DNA of 47,612 bases from Chitinophagaceae bacterium UBA2375. Lineage in GTDB: Bacteria; Bacteroidota; Bacteroidia; Chitinophagales; Chitinophagaceae. The notes below the pieces were generated by a model that searched no databases, had not been told where the DNA came from, and worked only from the letters and a program-made list of their open reading frames with translations. The stretch is taken from NCBI GenBank assembly GCA_002343985.1, contig DDTB01000019.1:1-47612 (forward strand), in the 5' to 3' direction. Both the position numbers and the translations under genes were made by a program. Positions 36,767 to 45,624 of the stretch are shown here, in pieces. Within the stretch, counting starts at the first letter, position 1. The number at the start of each line of letters is the position of its first letter.

Positions 36767-37423
36767 ATGTTTATCGGACATTTTGCAGCAGGCTTTGCCG
36801 CTAAAAAAGCAGACAGCAGCGTATCCCTTGGCTGGACCTTCTTTGCCGCACAATGGCTTGACCTGTTATGGCCCGTGCTTTTGTTAACCGGTACCGAACA
36901 TGTGGAGCTTGCTGCCGGCAAAGATGCGCCGGTGCCTTTATCGTTTACACATTATCCCATTTCACACAGCCTGTTGGTTGTGGCAGGCTGGGCCCTGTTG
37001 ATTGGATTATTGTATTATTTCCTGAAAAGAAATAAAAGAGGTGCAATCCTGGTTGGCATGCTGGTACTCAGCCATTGGCTGCTTGATTTTATTGTACACA
37101 TCCCTGATCTGCCATTGGCGCCCTTTTCGGAAATGAAGACAGGGATGGGCTTATGGAATTACAAATGGGTTTCGTTTGGAATTGAAATGCTTTTATTTGC
37201 GGCGGGTTTTATGATATACCTGGAAGCCACGAAGGCCATCAATCAAAAAGGGAACTGGATATTATATTCACTGGCATTTTTCCTGTTACTGATTCATTGC
37301 ATGAATGTTTTTGGCCCCCCGCCTGCCGATACAAAGCCCATTGCCTGGGTTGGCCTCTCTCAGTGGCTGTTGGTTTTCTGGGCTTACAAAGCGGATGCAA
37401 ACAGGAAAGCGCGTACCGTTTAA
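36767..37423 (+). CDS. polytopic membrane protein with YdjM/DUF457-like His/Asp motifs
   Basis: The 218-residue protein has about six hydrophobic helices. It keeps the His/Asp pattern of the YdjM-like membrane-bound metal-dependent hydrolases: GHFAAGF at the N-terminus, HYPISHSL near 62-69 and SHWLLDFIVHIPD near 102-114. Those histidines and aspartates may bind metal. Substrate is unknown. It starts 48 bases after the response regulator and could be read through from it. Confidence 0.65.
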   Translation: MFIGHFAAGFAAKKADSSVSLGWTFFAAQWLDLLWPVLLLTGTEHVELAAGKDAPVPLSFTHYPISHSLLVVAGWALLIGLLYYFLKRNKRGAILVGMLVLSHWLLDFIVHIPDLPLAPFSEMKTGMGLWNYKWVSFGIEMLLFAAGFMIYLEATKAINQKGNWILYSLAFFLLLIHCMNVFGPPPADTKPIAWVGLSQWLLVFWAYKADANRKARTV

Positions 37424-37516
37424 TTTCGGCGTTCATTCGCCAATCTTGGTCATTCAGCGACTTAAAATTGAGGACTCCCAGTATTTGTATTCAATTTGAT
37501 GTTAAATCATCATCAA

Positions 37517-38290
37517 ATGAACACAAAAAAATACTGGCAGAAGGGAATTGGCTTCCTGTGGTTGTTCGGCTGTTACCATGCCGCTGAATATTTCGTGATA
37601 TTCGATTATCAGCCCATTGTTTTTATATCATGTCAATTGCTGTTCTTTGTCTCTGCCTGGCTGATTGCCCGATGGCAGGGTTATGGAGGACTTTCTGCCT
37701 GGGGGATGCTGTTTCGGAGAAAAGAGCTGAGGTATGTTTGGATCGGTTTGATTTCCGGTGGATTTATATATACGCTATGGTTTATGAGCAGCCTGCTGTT
37801 CCAGATGGAGGCGATTGTTCATTTTCCCGGATGGCGGAAGGGTTTGGAATTATTTTTTTTATTTGGTTTGGGCAGTTTTTTGTCTTCCCTTTCCGAAGAT
37901 GTGCTCACGAGGGGATATATCTATCGCCATGTCAACAATCGTATGAACCCTGCTTTATTAATCGCATTTTCATCGATTGTGTATCTCTTCAACCATATTT
38001 ACCGTTTAGGAGACGGCCCCTGGGTTTGGACTTACTTATTGATTATTGGCTTTTTCCTGATGCTGGCCATGGTACGCACCGGAAATATATGGCTTACACT
38101 GGGTTTGCACTGGTCTGGAAACCTGCTGTACCAGGCAACGCATCATGTTATGGAAACAACATCCCTTTCAAAAGGACATGAAGGGATGGTTCTATATATC
38201 GCGTTTCTGCTATTACTCATTCCCGTTACGTACATCGTTTCAAAAAAAAGCTCTATAGAAAAGCAATTCGCCTCTACAGTCAAAGTATAA
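37517..38290 (+). CDS. CPBP-family intramembrane metalloprotease (Abi-like)
   Basis: The 257-residue protein has about seven hydrophobic helices. Motif 1, normally EExxxR, reads EDVLTR inside LSSLSEDVLTRGYIYR; motif 2 reads FNHIYR (FxxxH type) and motif 3 reads LHWSGN (HxxxN type). The second acid is thus D instead of E, a conservative change. Members process prenylated or other membrane proteins or provide bacteriocin immunity. ATG 37517 is preferred to an upstream TTG at 37496; an inverted repeat TTTGATG / CATCAAA (37495-37517) covers the start and may affect translation. Confidence 0.8.
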   Translation: MNTKKYWQKGIGFLWLFGCYHAAEYFVIFDYQPIVFISCQLLFFVSAWLIARWQGYGGLSAWGMLFRRKELRYVWIGLISGGFIYTLWFMSSLLFQMEAIVHFPGWRKGLELFFLFGLGSFLSSLSEDVLTRGYIYRHVNNRMNPALLIAFSSIVYLFNHIYRLGDGPWVWTYLLIIGFFLMLAMVRTGNIWLTLGLHWSGNLLYQATHHVMETTSLSKGHEGMVLYIAFLLLLIPVTYIVSKKSSIEKQFASTVKV

Positions 38291-38589
38291 ACTGACTTGC
38301 CATGGAAAATTGTCAGCATCCAATAATTGCTGAAAAAAAACCGCTGTATAAATTATTATTTGACTGTCAACGCTAATATGCACAATCAACAACTGGTTGT
38401 GTATTTTTTTGCACAACGGTTTCCGGATAATCTGAAACCTTATATGCATCTCATTGAATTGACATAAGCATTTGATGTGATGACATCCTGATTTTGTTGT
38501 ACTGCGATACCTTCATACATTACTGATCAATATACTTAACATACTTCAGCAGGAAGGTAATTGCATGATGAGTCGGAGGCAGGATTGTT
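38291..38589. other. intergenic, no gene seen
   Basis: AT-rich gap after the CPBP gene. Contains short A and T runs (about 38332-38341, 38404-38411) but no convincing hairpin terminator, promoter pair or coding region. The structured element described next begins where the GC content rises sharply near 38,590. Confidence 0.4.
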
Positions 38590-38702
38590 GCGGAGCGCGC
38601 GTGAGGGATAGCAGCGAAAAGCCCGGAATGGCGCGGCGTGGCACGCAGCGGCATGAGGACTTGCAGCGGATAGCCCGACCCGAAGGGGCACGCCCTGATG
38701 GG
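38590..38702. ncRNA. GC-rich structured intergenic element, possibly a Flavo-1-like RNA or repeat
   Basis: A sharp GC-rich island in AT-rich surroundings. It contains two related half-sites, GGGATAGCAGCG (38605-38616) and GCAGCGGATAGCCC (38663-38676), the hexamer AGCCCG twice, a GCGT/ACGC hairpin between them (about 38636-38647) and a CCC-GAA-GGGG palindrome near 38,677-38,687. It has no credible codon structure. I have the impression of similar GGATAGC-containing elements in many Bacteroidota intergenic regions and of Rfam's Flavo-1 RNA, but I could not verify either; strand is not determined. Confidence 0.45.
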
Positions 38703-38734
38703 TATGAATGAGCTGTACCGTGTTGTACAAAATG

Positions 38735-38759
38735 AAAAGAGTCTCCATGCCGGAGACTC
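38735..38759 (-). terminator. rho-independent terminator of the TonB-dependent receptor gene
   Basis: Perfect 8-bp stem GAGTCTCC / GGAGACTC with a five-base loop (38739-38759), followed on the minus strand by TTTT. It lies 28 bases after the receptor's stop. Confidence 0.8.
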
Positions 38760-38786
38760 CCTGGTTCATAGGATTGACCCGTTGTG

Positions 38787-41219
38787 TTATAATTTCAGGC
38801 GTTCCATCTCAGGCCTGGCGCCACTTTCGCGGTTTGACTGGGTTTTGCCGCCGTTATTTCCGAATGCATATGAAAATGACAGCCTGGCAATCCGGGATTC
38901 CAGTTTTTGCGTCAGCTTATATTCAAACCCGGGATACAAACTATTCAAATGCTGCTTCCGGATATTGAAGATATCATTCACCTGTATTTTCAGGTTTCCT
39001 TTACCAGACATCAGCTTTTTACTCAAACCCATATCTACAAAATTCTCCGGGCGCACCCTCATCGTGGCGTATGTAAGCGGGGATGTATACTTCCCGGTGA
39101 TCTCAAGGTTATACCCCTTGCCAAGGTTGAATTGATGCGTACTCTGTACCATCACAAATTTCTGTCCCGTGCTCAGGGCCTTGCCCTTTAAGTCGCCGGC
39201 CTCGTAGCCCATATACATGCCGGAAGCGGAGATGCTGGCGTTCCACCATTTTTTTATCGCTAAAGGCGCGTGAATGGTCAGCCGGTAAATTTTTTCTGAT
39301 TCAAGGTTTTCATGTGTTTCAAATAAAGCCCGGTTCGCGCTGTCGGGCAACAGCACCTGCGCCATAATATCGCTTGTATATATCATGGCTGCCTGGATCA
39401 TGTACTTGTTTTTCAAAAGGTATGTGAGGCTTAGGTTATTGGCATACTGCGGATTCAAATAGGCGTTTCCGGCACTGTATGCATATTGATCAATGAAGTA
39501 CACAAAGGGGTTCAGGTTCTGATAGTTTGGCCTTTGGATCCTCCGGTTGTACGAGAAGCTGATATTATGCATGCTGTTGATCCTGTAACTGATGTGCAGG
39601 TTTGGAAATATATCGGTGTAGTTTCTGTTCACTTCCCTGTTCAATGTGGGTGAAAAGCCCGACGATTTAGTATGCTCAATCCTGAAACCACCCTGGTAAC
39701 CCCATTTACCGGTTTTGGCAGAGAGGTTCAGGTAGCCGGCAAACACATCTTCATCGTATGTAAACGAGTTGCTCCTCAGCAAATCGCTTTCCCAATTCGA
39801 GGATTTCTTTTCTTCGAAATTTATTTGATTCCCTGACCCCACAGATGTCATTTTCAGGCCTGTTTCCAGTTGTATATTTTTCAGGAAGGTCATGGAATAA
39901 TCGGCTTTCAGCGAGTAGATATCAATGGCGGATGGCGCAAAGCTGCGAAAGTTCCTGTCTGGTTTATACGATGCACCGTTTGCATCAAAGAAGCGGTTAT
40001 CGTAATACATGTTTTCATCGGAACGGTAGTGCATATAATCGGCGTCAACAGTGAACTCCCTGCCCTTTTCCGGAATTGCGTACTTGTAACTCAGCCCGGA
40101 GCTGTAGTGCCGAATGCCCTGATCGCCGCAAGACACTGAACCCAGCGAGGAGTCGGGCAATGGCCTGCCTATCCCGGTATTGGCACTGGTGAATTGATCC
40201 AATGACTGATGCGCGGATGACAGGTTCACATAAAAAGATGACCGTTTTGATGCCTGGTAATCAATTCCTACACGCATGTTGTGATTAGATGCTTCTTCAT
40301 GGCCCAGGCTGTTCTGGTTGAAATATACAGGCACCACGCTGTTTCTATCGGTACGGTCAATACCCAGTTCCTTCGACTTTTTATTGTACATATAACCGTA
40401 CTGTCCAATCAATCCCCATTTGCCTTTGCGGTATTGCAGGCTTGCATCCACATTGGCTTTCGCGAAATTGCCATAACCCGCACCGATGTTCAGTGAACCA
40501 TACATGCCTGTTGCATTTCGCTTTTTTGTTTTGATGAGGATGATACCGGCATTGCCGGTGGCGTCGTATTTAGCTGAGGGCGCATGCAGACTTTCGATGC
40601 TGGCCACCTGGTCGGCCGGCATGCTGCGCAGCAATTTAACCAGGTCGGCTGTATTCATTAATGTGGCGCGACCGTCAATGATTACCTGTACACCGGTTTT
40701 CCCCTGCATGATGATGTTACCGTCTTTGTCGACAGACAAACCCGGGACCCTTTCGAGGAGCTCCAATACCGTTAAGCCGGCAGTTGTAAGATTTTGTTGC
40801 ACGTTCATCGTGATCCTGTCTGTTTTATATTCAATAAATGGCTTTTTTGCCAGTACTGTTACCCCAGACAAACTGGCTACCTGCTTTTTTAGTACTATAG
40901 TGATGGTATCGCGCTGCCGGCTTCCGTGTTCATAGCTTAAATTCAATACCTGTTTGGCATAACCGGCAGAACTGATTTCGAGATGTACGTCCTTGAGCAT
41001 ACTTATCTGAAATGTACAGATCCCCTGCTCATTGCTCATGGAAATACCCATGCTGGCGGAGTCGGTGCTGCGAACCAGGTGAAGCGTGGCGTATGGTACC
41101 GGTTTCTTCCATTCATCCATCAGTTGTACTATCAGATGGTTTCTGTTTTGTGCGATGGCAGTTTCCGTGATCCCGGACAGTAGCAGCAGGATGAGCGGGA
41201 ATAAGAATAACTTTTTCAT
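38787..41219 (-). CDS. TonB-dependent outer-membrane receptor (outer membrane beta-barrel family)
   Basis: The 810-residue protein has a signal peptide (ending AIAQ, residue 24), a carboxypeptidase-regulatory-like domain (about 27-112), a plug (about 120-225; ERVPGLSVDKDGNIIMQGK, VQVIIDGR, NAGIILIKTKK) and a barrel of the OMP_b-brl_3 type (RIQRPNYQNLNPFVY near residue 560). This Bacteroidota family is distinct from SusC: there is no STN domain and no SusD partner nearby. Substrate is unknown, perhaps a peptide or siderophore. Divergent from the hydrolase at 41510; ends at its own terminator. Confidence 0.92.
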   Translation of the reverse strand: MKKLFLFPLILLLLSGITETAIAQNRNHLIVQLMDEWKKPVPYATLHLVRSTDSASMGISMSNEQGICTFQISMLKDVHLEISSAGYAKQVLNLSYEHGSRQRDTITIVLKKQVASLSGVTVLAKKPFIEYKTDRITMNVQQNLTTAGLTVLELLERVPGLSVDKDGNIIMQGKTGVQVIIDGRATLMNTADLVKLLRSMPADQVASIESLHAPSAKYDATGNAGIILIKTKKRNATGMYGSLNIGAGYGNFAKANVDASLQYRKGKWGLIGQYGYMYNKKSKELGIDRTDRNSVVPVYFNQNSLGHEEASNHNMRVGIDYQASKRSSFYVNLSSAHQSLDQFTSANTGIGRPLPDSSLGSVSCGDQGIRHYSSGLSYKYAIPEKGREFTVDADYMHYRSDENMYYDNRFFDANGASYKPDRNFRSFAPSAIDIYSLKADYSMTFLKNIQLETGLKMTSVGSGNQINFEEKKSSNWESDLLRSNSFTYDEDVFAGYLNLSAKTGKWGYQGGFRIEHTKSSGFSPTLNREVNRNYTDIFPNLHISYRINSMHNISFSYNRRIQRPNYQNLNPFVYFIDQYAYSAGNAYLNPQYANNLSLTYLLKNKYMIQAAMIYTSDIMAQVLLPDSANRALFETHENLESEKIYRLTIHAPLAIKKWWNASISASGMYMGYEAGDLKGKALSTGQKFVMVQSTHQFNLGKGYNLEITGKYTSPLTYATMRVRPENFVDMGLSKKLMSGKGNLKIQVNDIFNIRKQHLNSLYPGFEYKLTQKLESRIARLSFSYAFGNNGGKTQSNRESGARPEMERLKL

Positions 41220-41509
41220 ACAGCAAAGTTTTATTGTGTGTTAATGGATCAAAAAGACAACATCCGGCAAGCCTTTTAAAAAATTATTGGATCAATGACG
41301 AAAGGAAGGCGACCAATGGCTATTATGGAAAGATGATTTTTAATGCCGTGTTTTTGCGTGAATTCCAGTGTTTTTGTGCTTGCGCAGGTGTTATGTATTG
41401 GCCCGGGCATTCGTCGGGAAAAACCGGCATTCATCAGAAGAATTATGGCACAGGTCGTTTTTTGTTTTCAGTCGCGCGACAAATGCTGTCATTTTGTTGA
41501 AAAAAGAAA
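41220..41509. promoter_or_regulatory. divergent promoter region
   Basis: A 290-base gap between the divergent receptor and hydrolase genes. On the minus strand AACTTTG followed by CTGT directly precedes the receptor ATG, a near match to the -7 box that would give a very short or absent leader. An 88-codon open frame on the plus strand (41234-41500) lacks a credible composition or start and is not called. Confidence 0.4.
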
Positions 41510-42427
41510 ATGAAACAAATCTTATTCATCAGTATAATCGTCTTGTTGGCCTTAAACGGCCTGGCCAAGAGCCGGGAATTATATATGACCACATCAGATA
41601 ATGTGACATTATATGTGAAAGTGTCGGGACATGGCAAGCCCTGTGTGTTTATTCATGGCGGCCCGGGGTCGAACAGTTATTATTATGAAGCGATGGCATC
41701 CTCTGCTTTAATAGAAAAGGAAGTGGAGATGATTTATTATGATCAAAGGGGCTGCGGCAGGTCGTCTTCACCTGCAAACGGCGACTACTCTTTAAAAAGG
41801 ATGGAAAAAGACCTGGAGGAAATCAGGATATTTTTAGGATATAAAAAATGGATGCTGATGGCGCATTCTTTCGGGGGTGTGATCCAAACGGCTTATGCAA
41901 GCGATTACCCTGAACAGGTGATGAGCCTGTTGTATATTCACTGCACCCTGAACATGAATTATTCACTGCAAAGCCATATTGATTTCGGCATCCAGGCATT
42001 AGGTATAAGCGATCCCAAACCTTATACCGACAGCAGCAAACCGGTTGGGGAAAGATTAAGCGCCATTCACCAACAACTGACAGAAAAAGGCATTTGGTAT
42101 AAACTCATGTACAGGAACCCATGGGAAAAAACATATAATGATACCATCGACAATCCCATAAAACCCAACAACCGCGATTTCGCGAATACGGTTTGGAATA
42201 TCCGGGATTACTGGGCTGATTTTACAGCGGCATCAAAATTAATTAAGGCCCCCGTGCTGGTGATGACGGGCATTAAGGATTACGCCATAGGCCCCGAACA
42301 CTACAAACAGTTTCAGTTTCCTGATCAAAAAATAGTTAGGTACATTGGCGGGCACGCCCCTTTCCAGGAAGAACCGCAATGGTATGCCGAAAAAATTATA
42401 TCATTTGTACAACAATTAAAAAACTAA
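41510..42427 (+). CDS. alpha/beta-hydrolase, proline iminopeptidase-like, secreted
   Basis: The 305-residue protein has a signal peptide (ending GLAKS, near 21) and an alpha/beta-hydrolase fold of the S33 type: HGGPGSN oxyanion motif, DQRGCGRSS, nucleophile S in AHSFGG, acid in GIKDYAIGP and catalytic H in GGHAPF. The nucleophile elbow has A in place of the usual first G. It may hydrolyse N-terminal residues of peptides outside the cytoplasm. It is followed after five bases by an S41 protease, a plausible peptide-degrading operon. Confidence 0.85.
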   Translation: MKQILFISIIVLLALNGLAKSRELYMTTSDNVTLYVKVSGHGKPCVFIHGGPGSNSYYYEAMASSALIEKEVEMIYYDQRGCGRSSSPANGDYSLKRMEKDLEEIRIFLGYKKWMLMAHSFGGVIQTAYASDYPEQVMSLLYIHCTLNMNYSLQSHIDFGIQALGISDPKPYTDSSKPVGERLSAIHQQLTEKGIWYKLMYRNPWEKTYNDTIDNPIKPNNRDFANTVWNIRDYWADFTAASKLIKAPVLVMTGIKDYAIGPEHYKQFQFPDQKIVRYIGGHAPFQEEPQWYAEKIISFVQQLKN

Positions 42428-42432
42428 CTGCC

Positions 42433-43782
42433 ATGATACATCGTCTATTCCTTATCGTTATTATATTGGTTGGCCAGGTTACAAAAGCACAGCAGGCCTT
42501 CGATTCCGCATCGTACATGACCGCGTACAAAAAACTGTATCCCGGTTTTCGCTTCGATAGTACCATCAGGCGGGAAAATCTCAGTACGGAAGAAAAACTG
42601 GAAGGGCTCAGCAGGGTTTGGCAGGAGGCCCGGTTTAATTTTGCCAACTTTGATTTGGTACCCAATGTACAATGGGATAGCCTGTACAGGGCTTACGTCA
42701 ATCCCGTGATCGCATCAAAAGATATTCATGAATACTACAATGTCCTGAAACAATTCAACCAACACCTGAGAGACGGGCACAGCCGTGTCATGGAGCCACC
42801 GGCCTATTTTTTCGATCGTTTTGGCGGACTGCCCATCCGGTTCAGGTACCTGAGCAACAAAGTGGTTGTTTATGAAAATTTATCGGATCATAATTCCTTG
42901 AAAACAATCACCCCGGGCCTTGTGCTGGAAAAAATTGATGATATACCCGTTCAGGAATATATCAAGCGAAGCATCAGTCCTTACCTGCATTTCTCCACTC
43001 CTCAAGACAGCATGTCGAGGATATATACGTACCAGTTGCTGAGTGGAAAGCCTGGTTCAAGTATTAAGCTTGCATTTACCGACAAGAATAATAATCAGAA
43101 AATTGTGTACGGTGTGCGCACCCGGATAGATTTTTCAAAGCGACTGCTTGATTTCGACGAATTACCCGGAAATATCGGCCACCTGACACTACACAATTTT
43201 GGCAGCGCTGAAATTGTGCAGCAATTTGACAGCTTGTTTGCAAGGATTCAAAAAACATCTGCATTGATTATTGATGTGCGGTACAATGGAGGCGGTAACA
43301 GTAATTACGGACATGAGATCCTTGGGTACCTGACGCGTGAGCCATTTCTGACAAATGTCAGCGTGATGAGGAGTTACCACCCAAGCCAGCGGGCCTGGGG
43401 CGGCGATCCTGTGAAGATTGACATTCAAAAAGATAATTGGAAGCCATACCGGGGAAAATATTATGGGAAACCTGTGGTGCTGCTCATAGGGCCGGCGACG
43501 TACTCGGCCGCTGAAGATTTTACCGGGGCTTTTAAGGCAAACAAATTTGGAATGATATTGGGGGAAACCACAGGAGGCAGCACGGGGCAGCCCCTTGGCT
43601 ACGACCTTCCCGGAGGCGGAATAGGTTTCATTTGTACAAAAAGGGATTATATGGCGGATGGTACCGAGTTTGTCGGCACAGGAATTCATCCTGATGTCTT
43701 TGTAAAACCAACGCTGGCAGGCTTACAGGAAGGCATAGACGAAACATTGCAGGCGGCCATTAATCTGTTAAAGAGAAAATAA
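42433..43782 (+). CDS. S41-family peptidase (C-terminal-processing/tricorn type), secreted
   Basis: The 449-residue protein has a signal peptide (ending TKAQ, residue 20), an N-terminal helical region with LRDGHSRV (about 112-119), a degenerate PDZ-like stretch (GLVLEKIDDIPV), and the S41 core: IIDVRYNGGG, nucleophile S358 in GPATYSAAEDF and E378/T379 in GETTGGSTG. Retained motifs indicate an active serine protease. ATG 42433 is chosen since it gives the signal peptide and sits five bases after the hydrolase stop; the upstream in-frame ATG lies inside that gene. Confidence 0.9.
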   Translation: MIHRLFLIVIILVGQVTKAQQAFDSASYMTAYKKLYPGFRFDSTIRRENLSTEEKLEGLSRVWQEARFNFANFDLVPNVQWDSLYRAYVNPVIASKDIHEYYNVLKQFNQHLRDGHSRVMEPPAYFFDRFGGLPIRFRYLSNKVVVYENLSDHNSLKTITPGLVLEKIDDIPVQEYIKRSISPYLHFSTPQDSMSRIYTYQLLSGKPGSSIKLAFTDKNNNQKIVYGVRTRIDFSKRLLDFDELPGNIGHLTLHNFGSAEIVQQFDSLFARIQKTSALIIDVRYNGGGNSNYGHEILGYLTREPFLTNVSVMRSYHPSQRAWGGDPVKIDIQKDNWKPYRGKYYGKPVVLLIGPATYSAAEDFTGAFKANKFGMILGETTGGSTGQPLGYDLPGGGIGFICTKRDYMADGTEFVGTGIHPDVFVKPTLAGLQEGIDETLQAAINLLKRK

Positions 43783-43819
43783 AATTTGTTGATTTTAGGG
43801 GGTTCACATCTTTATGTGA

Positions 43820-43866
43820 TTGTACAGCGCTTAAAAAAAGAAAACCTTTGTACAAGTAAATTGTAC
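43820..43866 (+). promoter_or_regulatory. promoter with three TTGTAC sites upstream of the lipoprotein gene
   Basis: TTG at 43820-43822, 20 bases, then AACCTTTG at 43843-43850 resembles the Bacteroidota promoter pattern. TTGTAC occurs at 43820-43825, as the perfect palindrome TTGTACAA at 43848-43855 (overlapping the -7 box) and at 43861-43866. The palindromes may be an operator; no candidate regulator is evident. Confidence 0.45.
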
Positions 43867-43873
43867 CCGCTTT

Positions 43874-44668
43874 ATGAAGGTTATATATTTTTTTATTGCT
43901 TCAGCAATAGCATTCGCATCATGTTCGCCCGTTAAGATTTCGATTGATGACCCGCAATGGGAACAGCAGGAAGAGATGGATGTGAAAGGCCGGCAGGGCT
44001 TTTTGATCAAGCAGAAATTATCTTTTGGGGCATACCAAACAACGGTTGTCAAAAGATCATGGACAAAAGGCAGTGGATGGAAATCCTCTTTTTATACCGG
44101 CGTTGACTGGATGGAAGAAATCAGTTTGGATTACATCAAACGGAGGCAAAGCATTCGTTTTCAATTATCAAACGGAAAAGGCATGGAGTCGGAAGTGACG
44201 GCTTTTACAAAGGCGCGCTGGCGCGATTTGCAATTGGGAAGGAATCCAAACAGCCTGATCAATATTATTGGAGATATCCTGAATATTGGCGATGAATCGA
44301 TGCACACGTACGCGGTTCGGATCATGCTGTCGCAGGAAGGGGCGGCATGGGAAATGCTGATCGACAACCTGGCTGCACAACAAAAAGCGAAGACATATAA
44401 AGGGGTGCTGGCAAAAAGCAGGAATGAGTATTATGTGATCAAACCCATTTATACTTTAAAAAATAAATCGGGCAAATCTGTGCCTTTGCCTTTTGGCGGA
44501 TCGGTTGGATACTCATTCGTCAACCAGGATGGGAAAACCGTTGCGGCGGTTTCGTTGATAGATAAAGGGAAAGTATACTTTGGAACCACTGATGAAACGG
44601 AAAAGTTTTTGCTGGCCAATGCATCTGCCGCGCTCCTGCTCCAGGAACCGCTGGACCAGGGGGGATAG
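43874..44668 (+). CDS. lipoprotein of unknown function
   Basis: The 264-residue protein has a short lipoprotein signal (FASC, cysteine at 17). The mature part is a mixed alpha/beta sequence with a W-rich N-terminal half (DPQWEQQEEM, GSGWKSSFYTGVDWMEE) and a C-terminal beta-rich half (VGYSFVNQDGKTVAAVSLIDKGKVYF). I do not recognise the family. It starts 91 bases after the S41 gene, behind its own promoter, and ends just before the REP region. Confidence 0.75.
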   Translation: MKVIYFFIASAIAFASCSPVKISIDDPQWEQQEEMDVKGRQGFLIKQKLSFGAYQTTVVKRSWTKGSGWKSSFYTGVDWMEEISLDYIKRRQSIRFQLSNGKGMESEVTAFTKARWRDLQLGRNPNSLINIIGDILNIGDESMHTYAVRIMLSQEGAAWEMLIDNLAAQQKAKTYKGVLAKSRNEYYVIKPIYTLKNKSGKSVPLPFGGSVGYSFVNQDGKTVAAVSLIDKGKVYFGTTDETEKFLLANASAALLLQEPLDQGG

Positions 44669-44741
44669 GCTTTCTCAGGAATGTCAACGGGACGTTGCGT
44701 GTCATTCCCGAATGCTCATCAACGTATCCACTTCCCCTTTT
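44669..44741. repeat. degenerate composite REP pair
   Basis: TTTCTCAG, a damaged left arm, then GACGTTGCGT (ending 44700), then ATTCCCGAATG, CTCA and a second damaged arm CAACGTA. The order matches the intact composite elements at 44742 and (reverse complement) at 511-618, so it is an older copy of the same unit. Confidence 0.6.
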
Positions 44742-44970
44742 CATTCTTAGCAACGTCTCCCAAAGGGGACGTTGCGTTTTATTCCCGATTTCTCAGCAAC
44801 GTCTCATGAAATGGACGTTGCGTACACAAATTAAATTCAGAACCTCTGAAGATTATCATTCTTAGCAACGTCTCCCAAAGGGACGTTGCGTTTTATTCCC
44901 GATTTCTCAGCAACGTCTCATGAAATGGACGTTGCGTACACAAATTAAATTCAGAACCTCTGAAGATTAT
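44742..44970. repeat. two tandem copies of a 115-bp unit, each with two REP palindromes
   Basis: Unit 1 is 44742-44856 (115 bp) and unit 2 is 44857-44970 (114 bp); by eye they differ only by one G in a G-run. Each holds two palindromes with arms GCAACGTC / GACGTTGC: 44750-44775 and 44796-44821 in unit 1, 44865-44889 and 44910-44935 in unit 2. The near identity implies a recent duplication. The array lies 54 bases upstream of the RAYT gene. Confidence 0.92.
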
Positions 44971-45024
44971 TCAAAATCCCTTTGGATATTTATTTGTTTC
45001 ATAATATGCATTATATAGTAATAC

Positions 45025-45624
45025 ATGATTATGCCAACCAGAAAAACAATACCCCATAAAAGTGGCGTGTACTTCATCACATTTACATGTTACAAGTGGC
45101 TATGCCTGATAGAGAAAGCAAAAGCATATGATACTGTATACAAGTGGTTTGATTACCTAAAAAGCAGGGGCCATTATATCAATGGTTATGTTATCATGCC
45201 TAATCACATTCATCTTCTTGTCAGCTTTACGGAAACAAATCAATCAATAAATACAATCATAGGTAATGGCAAAAGGTTTATGGCTTATGAATTGATAAAG
45301 CGATTGCTATTGGCAAGGGAATTTAATTTGTTAAATGAATTAGCCAGTAAAGTCAAAACAAAAAGTCGACTCAATAAAAAACTGCATGTAGTCTGGGAAA
45401 ATTCATTTGACTGGAAAGAATGCAGAAGCATTGATTTTGCCATACAAAAACTTGACTATATCCATAAAAATCCTTGCTCAAAGCGTTGGGAGTTATGCAA
45501 TCATCCCGATGATTATATGCATAGCAGTGCATGTTATTATAAAACCGGGAAACAGGGGATCTGTCAACTAACCAATATTTTGGAGATGGAGGATATTTCT
45601 TTGTCACAAACATTGTCAGGATAA
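45025..45624 (+). CDS. REP-associated tyrosine transposase (RAYT), Y1/IS200-like
   Basis: Single-domain HUH-Y1 endonuclease of 199 residues related to TnpA of IS200/IS605. The metal-binding HUH pair is in PNHIHLLV (about 58-65), and the family motif DYIHKNP with its likely catalytic Y, then HPDDYMHSSACYY, are present near the C-terminus. RAYTs are single-copy domesticated transposases that cut and move REP palindromes. Two starts are possible (45025, or MPTRK at 45031). The gene is visibly more AT-rich than its neighbours, consistent with horizontal origin. REPs of one family flank it on both sides, and the last 75 coding bases are copied twice more downstream. Confidence 0.92.
   Translation: MIMPTRKTIPHKSGVYFITFTCYKWLCLIEKAKAYDTVYKWFDYLKSRGHYINGYVIMPNHIHLLVSFTETNQSINTIIGNGKRFMAYELIKRLLLAREFNLLNELASKVKTKSRLNKKLHVVWENSFDWKECRSIDFAIQKLDYIHKNPCSKRWELCNHPDDYMHSSACYYKTGKQGICQLTNILEMEDISLSQTLSG

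Noticed and set aside
38698..39135. 145-codon plus-strand open frame opposite the receptor's C-terminus
   Set aside because: It crosses the receptor's terminator and lies antisense to a clear beta-barrel sequence.
41234..41500. 88-codon plus-strand open frame in the divergent promoter region
   Set aside because: No recognisable domain, no ribosome binding site, cysteine- and tryptophan-rich in a way that suggests random translation.
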